Assembly: GCA_020161315.1 (NCBI GenBank)
Contig: JAIUOH010000007.1
Span: forward strand, 36,993 to 100,992
Direction: 5' to 3'
Origin: Actinomycetota bacterium
GTDB taxonomy: Bacteria > Actinomycetota > Actinomycetes > Actinomycetales > Microbacteriaceae
Length of the DNA stretch: 64,000 nucleotides
Shown: piece by piece, positions 1 through 7,880 of the stretch
Numbering within the stretch: the stretch's first letter is position 1
Layout of the letters: each line of letters opens with the position of its first letter
Position numbers and translations under genes: made by a program
The notes under the pieces: generated by a model
What the model was told of the DNA's origin: nothing
Databases searched by the model: none
What the model saw: the letters and a program-made list of their open reading frames with translations, nothing else

Positions 1-1
1 G

Positions 2-733
2 CTCACGATTCGCAACCTCAAGGTGCGCTACTCCACGTCTCTGCTTGGCTACCTGTGGTCGGTGCTCGACCCGCTGCTGATGAGTCTGATCTACTGGTTC
101 ATCTTCACCCAACTGATGCACCGCTCGCTTGGAGAAGACCCGTACATCGTCTTCTTGCTCTGCGCGATGCTGCCGTGGATGTGGTTTAACGGGGCTGTAA
201 GCGACTCGACAGTTGCGTTTCGTCGTGACGCGAAGCTCGTACGCTCGGTCTCGCTGCCACGCTGGATCTGGGTGGCACGCTTCGTCTGCGCAAAGGGCAT
301 CGAGTACCTGCTGAGCCTGCCAGTGCTTGCGCTCTTCGCGCTGCTTTCGCCAGGCACCCAGGTCAACTGGATGCTGCTGCTCTACCCGCTTGGCATTCTG
401 CTGATGGGTGTGCTCATTCTGGGCGTTGGCCTCATCATCGCACCGCTCGCCGTGTTCTTTCGCGACTTCGAGCGCGCAACCCGCATCGTCTTGCGCGTGC
501 TGTTCTACGCCTCCCCCGTCATCTATGGCGCAAGCGACCTGCCCGCCGCAGCCGCTCCGCTTGCCTGGTTCAACCCGCTCTCGGGCATCTTTGCGCTGTT
601 CCGTGCCGGATTCTTTCCAGACCAGCTCAACTGGGCGCTCGTTGGGGTTTCGGCCGCCATCTCGTTTGCGGTGCTCGGTCTTGGCATCTGGGTCTTCAGC
701 CGCTCGGTGGGCCGCGTTCTGAAGGAGCTGTAA
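2..733 (+). CDS. ABC-2 type polysaccharide/teichoic acid export permease (5' end outside window)
   Basis: Membrane subunit of an exporter for lipid-linked surface polysaccharide or teichoic acid, of the Wzm/TagG type. The reading frame is already open at the window edge (LTIRNLKVRYSTSLLGYLW), so the true start lies upstream; a GTG at 23 is inside the conserved amphipathic entry helix and is not a good start. About six hydrophobic segments follow, and the motif SLLGYLWSVLDPL is typical of ABC-2 polysaccharide permeases. The stop codon directly abuts the ATG of the ATPase gene, so the two are translationally coupled and form one transporter. The exported glycan cannot be told from this fragment. 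Confidence 0.85.
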   Translation, partial: LTIRNLKVRYSTSLLGYLWSVLDPLLMSLIYWFIFTQLMHRSLGEDPYIVFLLCAMLPWMWFNGAVSDSTVAFRRDAKLVRSVSLPRWIWVARFVCAKGIEYLLSLPVLALFALLSPGTQVNWMLLLYPLGILLMGVLILGVGLIIAPLAVFFRDFERATRIVLRVLFYASPVIYGASDLPAAAAPLAWFNPLSGIFALFRAGFFPDQLNWALVGVSAAISFAVLGLGIWVFSRSVGRVLKEL

Positions 734-1522
734 ATGAGCATCGAAAAGGATCCCGGAACAGCCGCCGTGGGCAATGGTCAGGGCGCCGACCCAGAGATGA
801 TTACGGTGCAAGGTCTTGGTGTGCACTTTCGCCGCAACCGGGGCACGCATCGAAACTTCACAGAACTCTTCGCGAGCAAGAAGCGTCGAGCGAAGTCGAA
901 CGACTTCTGGGCGCTGCGCGAGGTCTCGTTCACCGTTCGCGCGGGCGAGGCGATTGGTGTGGTTGGTCGCAACGGCCAAGGAAAATCGACCCTACTGAAG
1001 CTCGTCGCCGGAGTGCTGTTGCCCGACGAGGGGTCTGTGCGCGTGCACGGCGGGGTTGCCCCGCTTATCGAGCTCACAGGCGGCTTCTCTGGCGATCTCA
1101 CCGTGCGCGACAACATTCACCTCGCGTCGGGCCTGCACGGCCTCACCAGCGCAGAGATCGCTGAGCGTTTCGACTCGATCGTGAGCTTTGCCGAGGCAAA
1201 AGACGTGCTCGACACCCCGTTCAAGCACCTTTCGAGCGGCATGAAGGTGCGCGTCGCCTTCGCCGTCGTCTCGCAGCTCGACGAGCCCGTGCTACTGGTT
1301 GATGAGGTGCTTGCGGTCGGCGACAAGGCGTTTCGCGACAAGTGCTATCGGCGCATCGACGAGCTGCTGGCGGCAGGCAAGACGCTGTTTCTCGTCTCGC
1401 ACAGTGAGCGCGATCTGCGCAGGTTCTGCACGCGCGGGCTCTACCTCGACGGGGGTCGCCTCAAATTCGACGGCCCCATCAACGAGGCCCTCGACCTTTA
1501 CAACGCCGACCACAACTCCTAA
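734..1522 (+). CDS. ABC transporter ATP-binding protein, Wzt/TagH type
   Basis: ATPase partner of the preceding permease, 262 aa, driving export of a surface glycan. Walker A is GRNGQGKST near residue 83; the signature is HLSSGMKVRVAFA, a variant usual for the TagH/Wzt group rather than LSGGQ; Walker B is VLLVDEVLAVGD, followed by the switch His in FLVSHS. An N-terminal stretch of about 40 residues before the core domain (VHFRRNRGTHRNFTELF) is usual for the glycan-export subfamily. There is no long C-terminal glycan-binding domain like that of E. coli O9a Wzt. Start at the ATG immediately after the permease stop. Confidence 0.9.
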   Translation: MSIEKDPGTAAVGNGQGADPEMITVQGLGVHFRRNRGTHRNFTELFASKKRRAKSNDFWALREVSFTVRAGEAIGVVGRNGQGKSTLLKLVAGVLLPDEGSVRVHGGVAPLIELTGGFSGDLTVRDNIHLASGLHGLTSAEIAERFDSIVSFAEAKDVLDTPFKHLSSGMKVRVAFAVVSQLDEPVLLVDEVLAVGDKAFRDKCYRRIDELLAAGKTLFLVSHSERDLRRFCTRGLYLDGGRLKFDGPINEALDLYNADHNS

Positions 1523-1563
1523 GCCAGGGCACCGAAACCGCATGCCTCAGTAAGATTACGAGC

Positions 1564-3945
1564 ATGCTTCCACCCGCACAGCGCAGTGCGTCGCACAAGC
1601 TGCGACGACCCCTCATCGCGCTCATCACCATGGCAGTGCTCGTAGCCGCTCAGCTTGTGCTCGACCCGACTGGGCTGCTTGCGCTCGTGGGCTGGCCCGG
1701 CGGCACGCCACAGGTGCAGCTGTGGTGGCCGATCGCGCGTTACGTCGTGTTCGTGCCCGTGCTGTTCGGTGCCGTCTGGTGGGCTGCCGCGCGCGTGGGC
1801 GACCGCCTCTTTACGATGGCGCTCGCCACAGTCTGGGCCGTGATCCTCGCCCAGTTTTTAACGCTTTTTGCGATGACGTTCGATCTCGCGCTCTCGGCCT
1901 GGGGCGCGGGGTACGTGCTCGCGAAGGCGCTGCCGGCGGCGCTCATCGTCGCGCTCGTCACGAAGGTCTTCGGAGGGCGCGTTGACCGTGTGGCGCGCGA
2001 GGCCTGGGCAGACTCCCCCGCTGCCGGCGGACAATTGCTGGTGTGGCCCGGCATCTTCGCTGCGGCTGCTGTCGCGGTACTGCCCGGCAGCTATTGGTGG
2101 TCAGCGCCGGTTACGCACGACATGCTGCCGGTGCCTCAGATCGGGCGGCCGCTGTTGCCTTTCGCCATTGCGCTGCTGCTGTGGTTTGTCTGCACCTGGT
2201 TCGGCGTGCAGCTACTTCGCCGTAAGACCCCAGACGCACTGCTCGGGCCGTGGCTCGGCTACGTGTTTGGCGGGGCGCTCTTTGGCCTACTCATATCGCT
2301 CTTCGCGACGGTGCTCGACGGGGTGGGCGACGACCTCTGGCCGCTCATGGCCGGCTACATGCGCATCGCAGACGGCATCTCGCTCGGTGTTGCGGCGGGC
2401 TCGGTGGGCGCGGCACTGACCTTCGGGCTCGCACTCGTGAGAGAGAGATTCGAAGACCAAGAGCGCCCCGCGTCTGCCCTCACCGCCGCCGTGCTCGTTG
2501 CCGCGTTCGGGCTCACCGTGGTGTTCGTGCAGCCGTTGCCCGCGCGCGCTGCCGCCGAGGCCCCCGAGGGTTTCTTGCGCGTCACCAACGGCAAGATCGC
2601 CGACGGCAACGGCAACGAGGTGCTGCTGCGCGGCGTCAACGTGAACAACCTTGTCGATTTCTATCAGTACGACCCAGAGCAGCCAGCCACCACCCTGTTC
2701 ACCGAAGACGACGTGAAGCAGATCGCCTCCTACGGCTTCAACGTGATTCGCCTGAACCTCTCGTGGTCAGCGGTCGAGCCAGAGCGTGGCAAGTACAACG
2801 AAGAGTACCTTGCCCAGATCGACGATGCCGTGAAGTGGGGCGAGGCCGCTGGCGTGCGCGTCGTGCTCGATATGCACCAAGATGGCTGGTACAACGGCGC
2901 CACCGAGAAGGGCACCGAGTGCCGCCCGGGCACCGAGCCCATGTGGGGCTACGACGGCGCGCCGGAGTGGGCGACCATCACTGACGGTACCCCGCGCTGC
3001 CAGTTTCAGGGGCGCGACATCTCGCCTGCCGGCAACCGTGCCTTCGAGCACTTCTTCTTCAACACCGAGGGCGTGCGCGATGCCCTCGCAGAGACCTGGG
3101 GCATGCTGGCCGCGCGCTACGCCAAGAACCCCACGGTCGCCGGCTTTGATCTATTGAACGAGCCCGGCTTTGGCGAAACCGCGCCGGCAACTACCGCGCT
3201 GCAGCTTGGCCGATTCTACGATTCGGCGATCGGCGAGATCCGCGACGCCGGGGCGCCCCAGATCGTATTCGTCGAGCCCTCGATTCTCTGGTCGGGCCTC
3301 GGTGTCGAGGTCGGGCCGCGACCGAACTTCACGGGTGACGCAAACATCGCGTTCTCACCGCACCTCTACGCAGAGTCGATCACCATGGATCGCGACCTCG
3401 GGCTGCCTCCGATCGTCTCCATGGAGCGGCAGTTTGGGCTCGCACAGCGCGTTGCTGATGCGTACGATGCGGCGCTCTGGTCGGGCGAGTACGGCTACTG
3501 GGGCGACGATTCGGTGCCTCGCCTCGTGCGTTACGCGTCCGCCGAAGACGCACGCGGGCTCGGCAGCGCCTACTGGGTCTGGAAGCAGGCTTGCGGCGAC
3601 CCGCAAAACGGCGTGCAAGAGACCGGCGACGGCCTGATTCCGCAAGACTGCGCCACCGGTGAGTGGCTCGAACCGAGGCACGACCTGCTCAGTATTCTCT
3701 CTCGCCCCTACCCACGCGTCGTGCCGGGCACGCTGCAGGGCATTGTCTCGCACCAGGGTTCGCTCGAAGTCACCGGGCGCACGGGTGAGGGCGAGTCTTG
3801 CGATCTCGAGATTTGGTTTCCTGGCGAGGATCAGCCCCTCGCCGAAGTCGCAAACCTCGAAGACATCACGTTCACCCAGGTGCCCGGTGGCTGGCTCGTT
3901 GGCGGCTGCGTGAAGGGCGACTACGCCCTTCACGTCGGATTGTAG
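1564..3945 (+). CDS. Polytopic membrane protein fused to a GH5 endoglycoceramidase-like hydrolase
   Basis: A 793 aa two-part protein. Residues about 15-330 hold many hydrophobic segments and form an unassigned membrane domain. From about residue 335 (EGFLRVTNGKIADGNG) a glycoside hydrolase family 5 domain follows, with the layout of endoglycosylceramidases: LRGVNVNNLVDF, VVLDMHQDGWYNG, acid/base Glu533 in LLNEPGFGE and nucleophile Glu642 in SGEYGYWGD, then a small beta-rich C-terminal tail. Both catalytic glutamates are present. The hydrolase probably faces outside, tethered to the membrane. It follows the ABC glycan exporter by 41 bp in the same direction, so it may trim or remodel a glycolipid. 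Substrate not known; the fusion is unusual, since family members commonly carry a signal peptide only. Confidence 0.75.
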   Translation: MLPPAQRSASHKLRRPLIALITMAVLVAAQLVLDPTGLLALVGWPGGTPQVQLWWPIARYVVFVPVLFGAVWWAAARVGDRLFTMALATVWAVILAQFLTLFAMTFDLALSAWGAGYVLAKALPAALIVALVTKVFGGRVDRVAREAWADSPAAGGQLLVWPGIFAAAAVAVLPGSYWWSAPVTHDMLPVPQIGRPLLPFAIALLLWFVCTWFGVQLLRRKTPDALLGPWLGYVFGGALFGLLISLFATVLDGVGDDLWPLMAGYMRIADGISLGVAAGSVGAALTFGLALVRERFEDQERPASALTAAVLVAAFGLTVVFVQPLPARAAAEAPEGFLRVTNGKIADGNGNEVLLRGVNVNNLVDFYQYDPEQPATTLFTEDDVKQIASYGFNVIRLNLSWSAVEPERGKYNEEYLAQIDDAVKWGEAAGVRVVLDMHQDGWYNGATEKGTECRPGTEPMWGYDGAPEWATITDGTPRCQFQGRDISPAGNRAFEHFFFNTEGVRDALAETWGMLAARYAKNPTVAGFDLLNEPGFGETAPATTALQLGRFYDSAIGEIRDAGAPQIVFVEPSILWSGLGVEVGPRPNFTGDANIAFSPHLYAESITMDRDLGLPPIVSMERQFGLAQRVADAYDAALWSGEYGYWGDDSVPRLVRYASAEDARGLGSAYWVWKQACGDPQNGVQETGDGLIPQDCATGEWLEPRHDLLSILSRPYPRVVPGTLQGIVSHQGSLEVTGRTGEGESCDLEIWFPGEDQPLAEVANLEDITFTQVPGGWLVGGCVKGDYALHVGL

Positions 3946-3948
3946 GGG

Positions 3949-4962
3949 CTAGACGTTTGTAAGCGGCAGCTCGCGATCGCTCACAAATTCGCGGCGCACC
4001 CCGTCAATCGGGTCGATGAAGCTCAGCTCGCTCGCGAGCAACTGCAACGGCACCTCAAAGTCGTCAATCGCGACCGCGCGCTCGACCGGATAGAGCGGGT
4101 CGCCCACAATCGGAATGCCGAGCCGCCACAGGTGCATGCGCAGCTGATGTGTCTTGCCTGTCAGCGGCGTCAGCCGGTAGCTCGCAAGCCTCTCAGACCG
4201 CACGAGCGGGTCACCGCCGACTGCCGCACCGGCTTCGAATTGCGCTTCGCTCAGGCGCGGGTACGCCAGCGGCGCTACGCCCGCGGGCAGCTCCCCCTCA
4301 AGCTCAACGATCGACGCAGAGTTCGGTTCGCGATCGGGCAGCTCTTCGGCCTGCATGACGCCGTGCTCTTTCGCCAGGTGGCTTCGAACCGTGACGGGTG
4401 AGGCGAGATCCTCGCAAAGAGGCGCGATCGCCCGATACCGCTTCTCATACCCGCCGTGCATAAACATCGACTGGTACGCGCCGCGCCAACGTTTCTCGGT
4501 CGCGAGCAGCAGCAGGCCAGAGGTGACGCGGTCGAGGCGGTGCATCGGGGTGAGCTCGGGCAGGCCGAGCTCTTCTCGCATGCGCACCACAACGCTCTCG
4601 GTGATGTGACGCCCGCGCGGAATCGACGACAAAAACGGCGGCTTATCAACCACCACGATGCGCTCGTCTCGGTAAAGCACATGCACCCGGCCCGGCACCA
4701 GCACCTCGTCGCGCAGGTCGCGGTGAAACCACACGAAGGTGTGCGGCAGATACCGGTCGCGAGCCATCACCGGAGTGCCGTCTTGGTAGACAAATCGCTG
4801 TTCCGCGATCCCCCGGTCTACATCAAGATTGCCCTTGAGTCGAAACTCAAGCCAATCGCGCATCGTCGCCCAAGCTGCGGAGCGCTCGCGATCGACGTCC
4901 TCGGTGCGCATCCACGCGGCATCGAGGCCGCCGCGCTGGGGCAACGGAGACTTGGGAGGCAC
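3949..4962 (-). CDS. RluA-family pseudouridine synthase
   Basis: Converts uridine to pseudouridine in rRNA or tRNA. The 337 aa protein contains the family's catalytic motif MHRLDRVTSGLLLLAT (catalytic Asp in HRLD), RIVVVDKPPFL upstream, and the later block LTGKTHQLRMHLWRLGIPI. The N-terminus SPLPQRGGLDAAW matches the actinobacterial/proteobacterial 'PPKSPLPxR' subgroup, which supports the GTG start at 4962; there is no clear Shine-Dalgarno site. It ends 3 bp from the end of the convergent GH5 gene. The RNA position modified cannot be stated. Confidence 0.88.
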   Translation of the reverse strand: MPPKSPLPQRGGLDAAWMRTEDVDRERSAAWATMRDWLEFRLKGNLDVDRGIAEQRFVYQDGTPVMARDRYLPHTFVWFHRDLRDEVLVPGRVHVLYRDERIVVVDKPPFLSSIPRGRHITESVVVRMREELGLPELTPMHRLDRVTSGLLLLATEKRWRGAYQSMFMHGGYEKRYRAIAPLCEDLASPVTVRSHLAKEHGVMQAEELPDREPNSASIVELEGELPAGVAPLAYPRLSEAQFEAGAAVGGDPLVRSERLASYRLTPLTGKTHQLRMHLWRLGIPIVGDPLYPVERAVAIDDFEVPLQLLASELSFIDPIDGVRREFVSDRELPLTNV

Positions 4963-5002
4963 CAGACGATGCTACCGCGAGTCAGCCCGCAAGTGCCGCC
5001 GC

Positions 5003-5833
5003 TCAGCAGGCCCAGTCAAACGCCTCGGTTTCGAGGTCGATCTGCGCATTGCCGCCGCCGTAGTTGAGATCGCCGAATTCTTCAAGTTCGAGGTACCACG
5101 GCGAAAGCCCCTCAGGCATGCCCTGCACCGGCATCGCAGTGCCGCCGAGGTGGCTCTGCAGGTGCATCGCCTCGGCCCACGGCAATAGCTCAAAGTCGTC
5201 ACCGTGCGGGCTCTGGTAGCCGTTCTCGGCCGTCGCACCCGCGCGCACCTCGAGGGGTGCGATGCCCGCATTCGGGTCTTCGCGCTTGACGAGCCAGAGG
5301 CGGGCATACTCCACCTCGTTGTCCCAGGCGCTGAGAGTGTCTTCGGCTTCGGGCTCGCCTTCTTCTCGCAGGTCGGCGTGCGGTGCGACCGGGCCACGAG
5401 CCAGCTCTTCGGCTGTGAGCCAGATGATCGCGTGCTCGGCGCCCAAGACATCTACGCGGCGACTCAGCGTCGGGTGATCAACCGCCTGAGCGAGATCGGC
5501 TAAAAATGGGTCGTCCGAGTCAGCTTCGCCACGCTCGGGTTCAGCCGCATCAGGCTCCCCGCACTCTGCGAAATAGGCGATTCCAACATACTCGGGGCCT
5601 TTACGCTGGTAATCGCCCGGCAGCCACAGCGTCAGTACATGCATCAGCGGCAACCCCGTGTTCAGGCTGCGCGGCCAGTGCTTCCAGTCGATCGCCGGGC
5701 CGGGCGTTCCCACCCAACCGTGGTGTGGAGCCTCGGGCATCGGCAGGGTCGGCGCGTTGCCCACCTCGGGCGAGTACGTCACCCCGCCCTCGGTTTCGAA
5801 GAGCAGACTAAATGAAGCATGTTGGGGGGTCAT
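5003..5833 (-). CDS. Hypothetical protein, possibly DUF1963/YwqG-like
   Basis: A soluble acidic protein of about 276 aa with no membrane segment. The C-terminal part has HLGGTAMPVQ and a Gly/Asn-rich DLNYGGGNAQIDLETE, which recalls the YwqG (DUF1963) fold where an 'LGGxPxWxQ' block and a glycine-rich block occur, but the match is loose and I do not assign a function. An ATG at 5833 (MTPQHASF) seems the better start than the in-frame ATG at 5845; neither has a clear ribosome site. It lies 40 bp upstream of the pseudouridine synthase gene on the same strand and may be co-transcribed. Confidence 0.55.
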   Translation of the reverse strand: MTPQHASFSLLFETEGGVTYSPEVGNAPTLPMPEAPHHGWVGTPGPAIDWKHWPRSLNTGLPLMHVLTLWLPGDYQRKGPEYVGIAYFAECGEPDAAEPERGEADSDDPFLADLAQAVDHPTLSRRVDVLGAEHAIIWLTAEELARGPVAPHADLREEGEPEAEDTLSAWDNEVEYARLWLVKREDPNAGIAPLEVRAGATAENGYQSPHGDDFELLPWAEAMHLQSHLGGTAMPVQGMPEGLSPWYLELEEFGDLNYGGGNAQIDLETEAFDWAC

Positions 5834-6045
5834 GCTTTTTACCATAGACCGCCAAACCCTGGCCCAGACAAGAAGACGTAAGATGTTCCAATTTTCATTG
5901 AAAGATTGGGGCTTTTCGCAGGTTTAGACCCGAAGAGGCTCCGAGCAATGGAGCCTCGAAACCAGAGGTGCGCCTGAGCGGGACCTCCTGGCGTGCGCGC
6001 AAAAGACGTGCCCCCGTTACCGCTAAGAGCAAAGGCTAGGCTTTC
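5834..6045. other. Intergenic stretch with one small hairpin
   Basis: About 210 bp without a gene. A 7-bp inverted repeat, GAGGCTC and GAGCCTC at about 5934-5957 with a 9-nt loop, could be part of a terminator for the gene at 6046-6468 but has no T-run. Nothing else is recognised. Confidence 0.4.
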
Positions 6046-6468
6046 CTACTTTGTTTTGTCTGAAACGCGCGCCGAAGCGAACTCCCCGGCAAGCGCTTCC
6101 ACGAGCTCTCTGTTACGCTGCACACGCTTCTCGAACACGAGCTCCATCAAGAACGCAACGACCGCTGCACCGAACAACTCGATCGCAACTGAGAACAGTA
6201 CATTTGTCAGCAAGTCGTGCGCGACCGGCACATCACCGAACACTCCGGTGTACTCAAAAACCTTTGCCATTGCCGCAAGAAACAGGGCTATCGAAAGCAA
6301 TACATAGATGTACCGCTTCTTCACTTCGAGCGGGTCGGTGAGCTTGCGCAGCAACCCGGGATTCTCTCGAATCACCTGAATGTCGTCGTCGCTGAAGTCT
6401 GGGGCACCACCAAACATGTCTCGCGCAACCAGCTCATCGAGCAGTTTGTCATTCTGATCTCTCGCCAT
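6046..6468 (-). CDS. Small membrane protein of unknown function (two TM segments)
   Basis: 140 aa. A charged N-terminal 45 residues (DFSDDDIQVIRENPGLLRKL) precede two hydrophobic segments, YIYVLLSIALFLAAMAKVF and LFSVAIELFGAAVVAFLMEL, then a basic, helical C-terminus. No family recognised. It is downstream of the frameshifted membrane gene 6532-7039 on the same strand (63 bp), so the two may belong to one transcript. The start ATG at 6468 is followed by a clear coding bias, and the membrane topology supports a real gene. Confidence 0.6.
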   Translation of the reverse strand: MARDQNDKLLDELVARDMFGGAPDFSDDDIQVIRENPGLLRKLTDPLEVKKRYIYVLLSIALFLAAMAKVFEYTGVFGDVPVAHDLLTNVLFSVAIELFGAAVVAFLMELVFEKRVQRNRELVEALAGEFASARVSDKTK

Positions 6469-6531
6469 GCACTAAGCGTAAACGAGGCACGACGGCGCTC
6501 GGAGTCACCGTGCCTGCTCGTCAGCCCATAC

Positions 6532-7039
6532 TCAGTGGTGAATGAGCACCTTCAAGAGGATCATCAGGGCGCCGCAACCCGCGGTCAGAATCACCCCGCC
6601 GATTCGCGCCCAAAACGAGGGGGTGCGTGCCGCAGTAATGAACCATCCGAGCACGCCGAGCAGTATCCCGTCGATGGTGAGGGCAATCCAGATCGCGTCG
6701 ACCTGCCGCAGCAGACCGAGCACCCCGAGCGCGAGCACCATGATCGGAATCATTCCGACGATAAGCAGGCCGAACGATTCTCGAATGCCGTGCCGAATCG
6801 ATTCGCGAAGGCCCCCGGTGCCCTGCTCTGCGAGGCGAGCGACCGTGGCGGCATAGACGTGCGCAACAAAAAAACACGAGTAGCGTCGCAATCACGGTCA
6901 GCAGCGCTTCACCCGAAGAACCGGTGAGGTTACGGCTAACGACGATCATGCCGGCTATCAGAATGAGTCCGTAAATACCCTCTGCCGAGACCATGAGATC
7001 TCCGAGTTTCCGGGATCGGCGAACGGCTGCTGAAGTCAT
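6532..7039 (-). pseudogene. Frameshifted membrane protein gene (split at an A7 run)
   Basis: Two overlapping frames together encode one plausible protein of about 168 aa: the start (MTSAAVRRSRKLGDL, a hydrophobic segment and ALLTVIATLLVFF) is in one frame, the rest (VAHVYAATVARLAEQG, then three more hydrophobic segments to the end at 6532) is in the next. They join at a run of seven A at 6868-6874 (T7 on the coding strand). With six T the frame reads continuously as LLVFFVAHVYAATV. This is therefore either a one-base homopolymer error in the sequence, a recent null mutation, or slippage-controlled expression. Function unknown; four TM segments. It sits in a run of small minus-strand genes with SHOCT and DUF6325 proteins. 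Confidence 0.65.
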
Positions 7040-7139
7040 AGCGAGGCGCTTCGTGATCGTGTCACCGAGCGTCCCTGATGTTCGAGCACAACAACATGGG
7101 TGATCCTTTCCCCGCAAATGCGGGCACGTGCCAAGCCGG

Positions 7140-7439
7140 TCAGTCTGCCGCGAGCAAGCGTTGTTTCTGTGTTTCGAACTCCTCGGGGGTCAGCACCCCC
7201 GCGTCGCGCAGCTGCCCGAGCTTGGTGAGCTGATCGATCATCACCTGCGTGCCACTCTGGGCAGCAGCTGCGGGCGGTGGAGCCTGCGGCATCGGGGCCG
7301 GTGGCACCTCGTGCGTCGGTGCCACCGGCTGAGCCCGAGCGGCGTCTTGGGCCGCCCACCTGGTTTGCTGCCGCCGCTGCACATTTCCGACGACACTGGC
7401 GGCGACTGCAGCTCTGGCCGCGGTGCGAAGAAGTCCCAT
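7140..7439 (-). CDS. SHOCT domain-containing protein
   Basis: 99 aa. The C-terminal about 30 residues, DQLTKLGQLRDAGVLTPEEF plus ETQKQRLL, are a classic SHOCT (short C-terminal) domain, a small oligomerisation module. Before it is a Pro/Ala-rich linker and a basic N-terminal helix (GLLRTAARAAVAASVVGNVQRR). The gene follows the DUF6325 gene by 11 bp and is probably translated from the same mRNA; this pair recurs in actinobacteria. No enzymatic role is expected. Confidence 0.8.
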   Translation of the reverse strand: MGLLRTAARAAVAASVVGNVQRRQQTRWAAQDAARAQPVAPTHEVPPAPMPQAPPPAAAAQSGTQVMIDQLTKLGQLRDAGVLTPEEFETQKQRLLAAD

Positions 7440-7450
7440 GGTGTTGCTCC

Positions 7451-7855
7451 CTATTCGTTCGGTTCAGCGTTGTCGGTGTCAAGGTCTGCGGCGTCGATGC
7501 CGCCGGCCCAGAGTTCACGACCGGCAGCCGCCACAACGCGCCCGGCAAGGCTGGCGAGTGTGCGATCCTCGTAGACCACCACTAGCGCCTGCTCACCCGC
7601 TTCAAGATCAGCGACGATCGCTTCAAGATCGTCGGGCTGCAAGAGGTCGGTTTCGATCGCGGCGAGTTCGTCCGGCAACCACCCTCGCGTTGCGGTGCCA
7701 TCGGCAGCACGGACGAGGATCTCGACATCGAGAATCTCGGCGTGATGCTCAATGGCAAGGCGCCGAAGTTCTGCCGTAGCCGATGAGAGGTCGGCCGCCT
7801 CTGGCAGAGCGAATACCGCGAAGTTCAGCGGTCCGGTGTAGTGAGAGTCAGACAT
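7451..7855 (-). CDS. DUF6325 family protein
   Basis: 134 aa acidic protein. It begins GPLNFAVFALPEAADLSSAT, then EILDVEILVRAADGT and a C-terminal block QALVVVYEDRTLASLAGRVVAAAGRELW, the pattern of the DUF6325/DUF1269-like group, which is often next to SHOCT proteins and small membrane proteins and is thought to be stress- or membrane-related. Function is not established. First gene of the small minus-strand cluster; family assignment is by memory of the pattern only. Confidence 0.6.
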   Translation of the reverse strand: MSDSHYTGPLNFAVFALPEAADLSSATAELRRLAIEHHAEILDVEILVRAADGTATRGWLPDELAAIETDLLQPDDLEAIVADLEAGEQALVVVYEDRTLASLAGRVVAAAGRELWAGGIDAADLDTDNAEPNE

Positions 7856-7880
7856 AGACGGAGTCCCTTTTGCTTCTTAC

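Noticed and set aside
6868-6874. Programmed ribosomal frameshift in the split membrane gene
   Set aside because: Possible, but there is no evident downstream stem-loop or upstream stimulator and a homopolymer indel explains it more simply.
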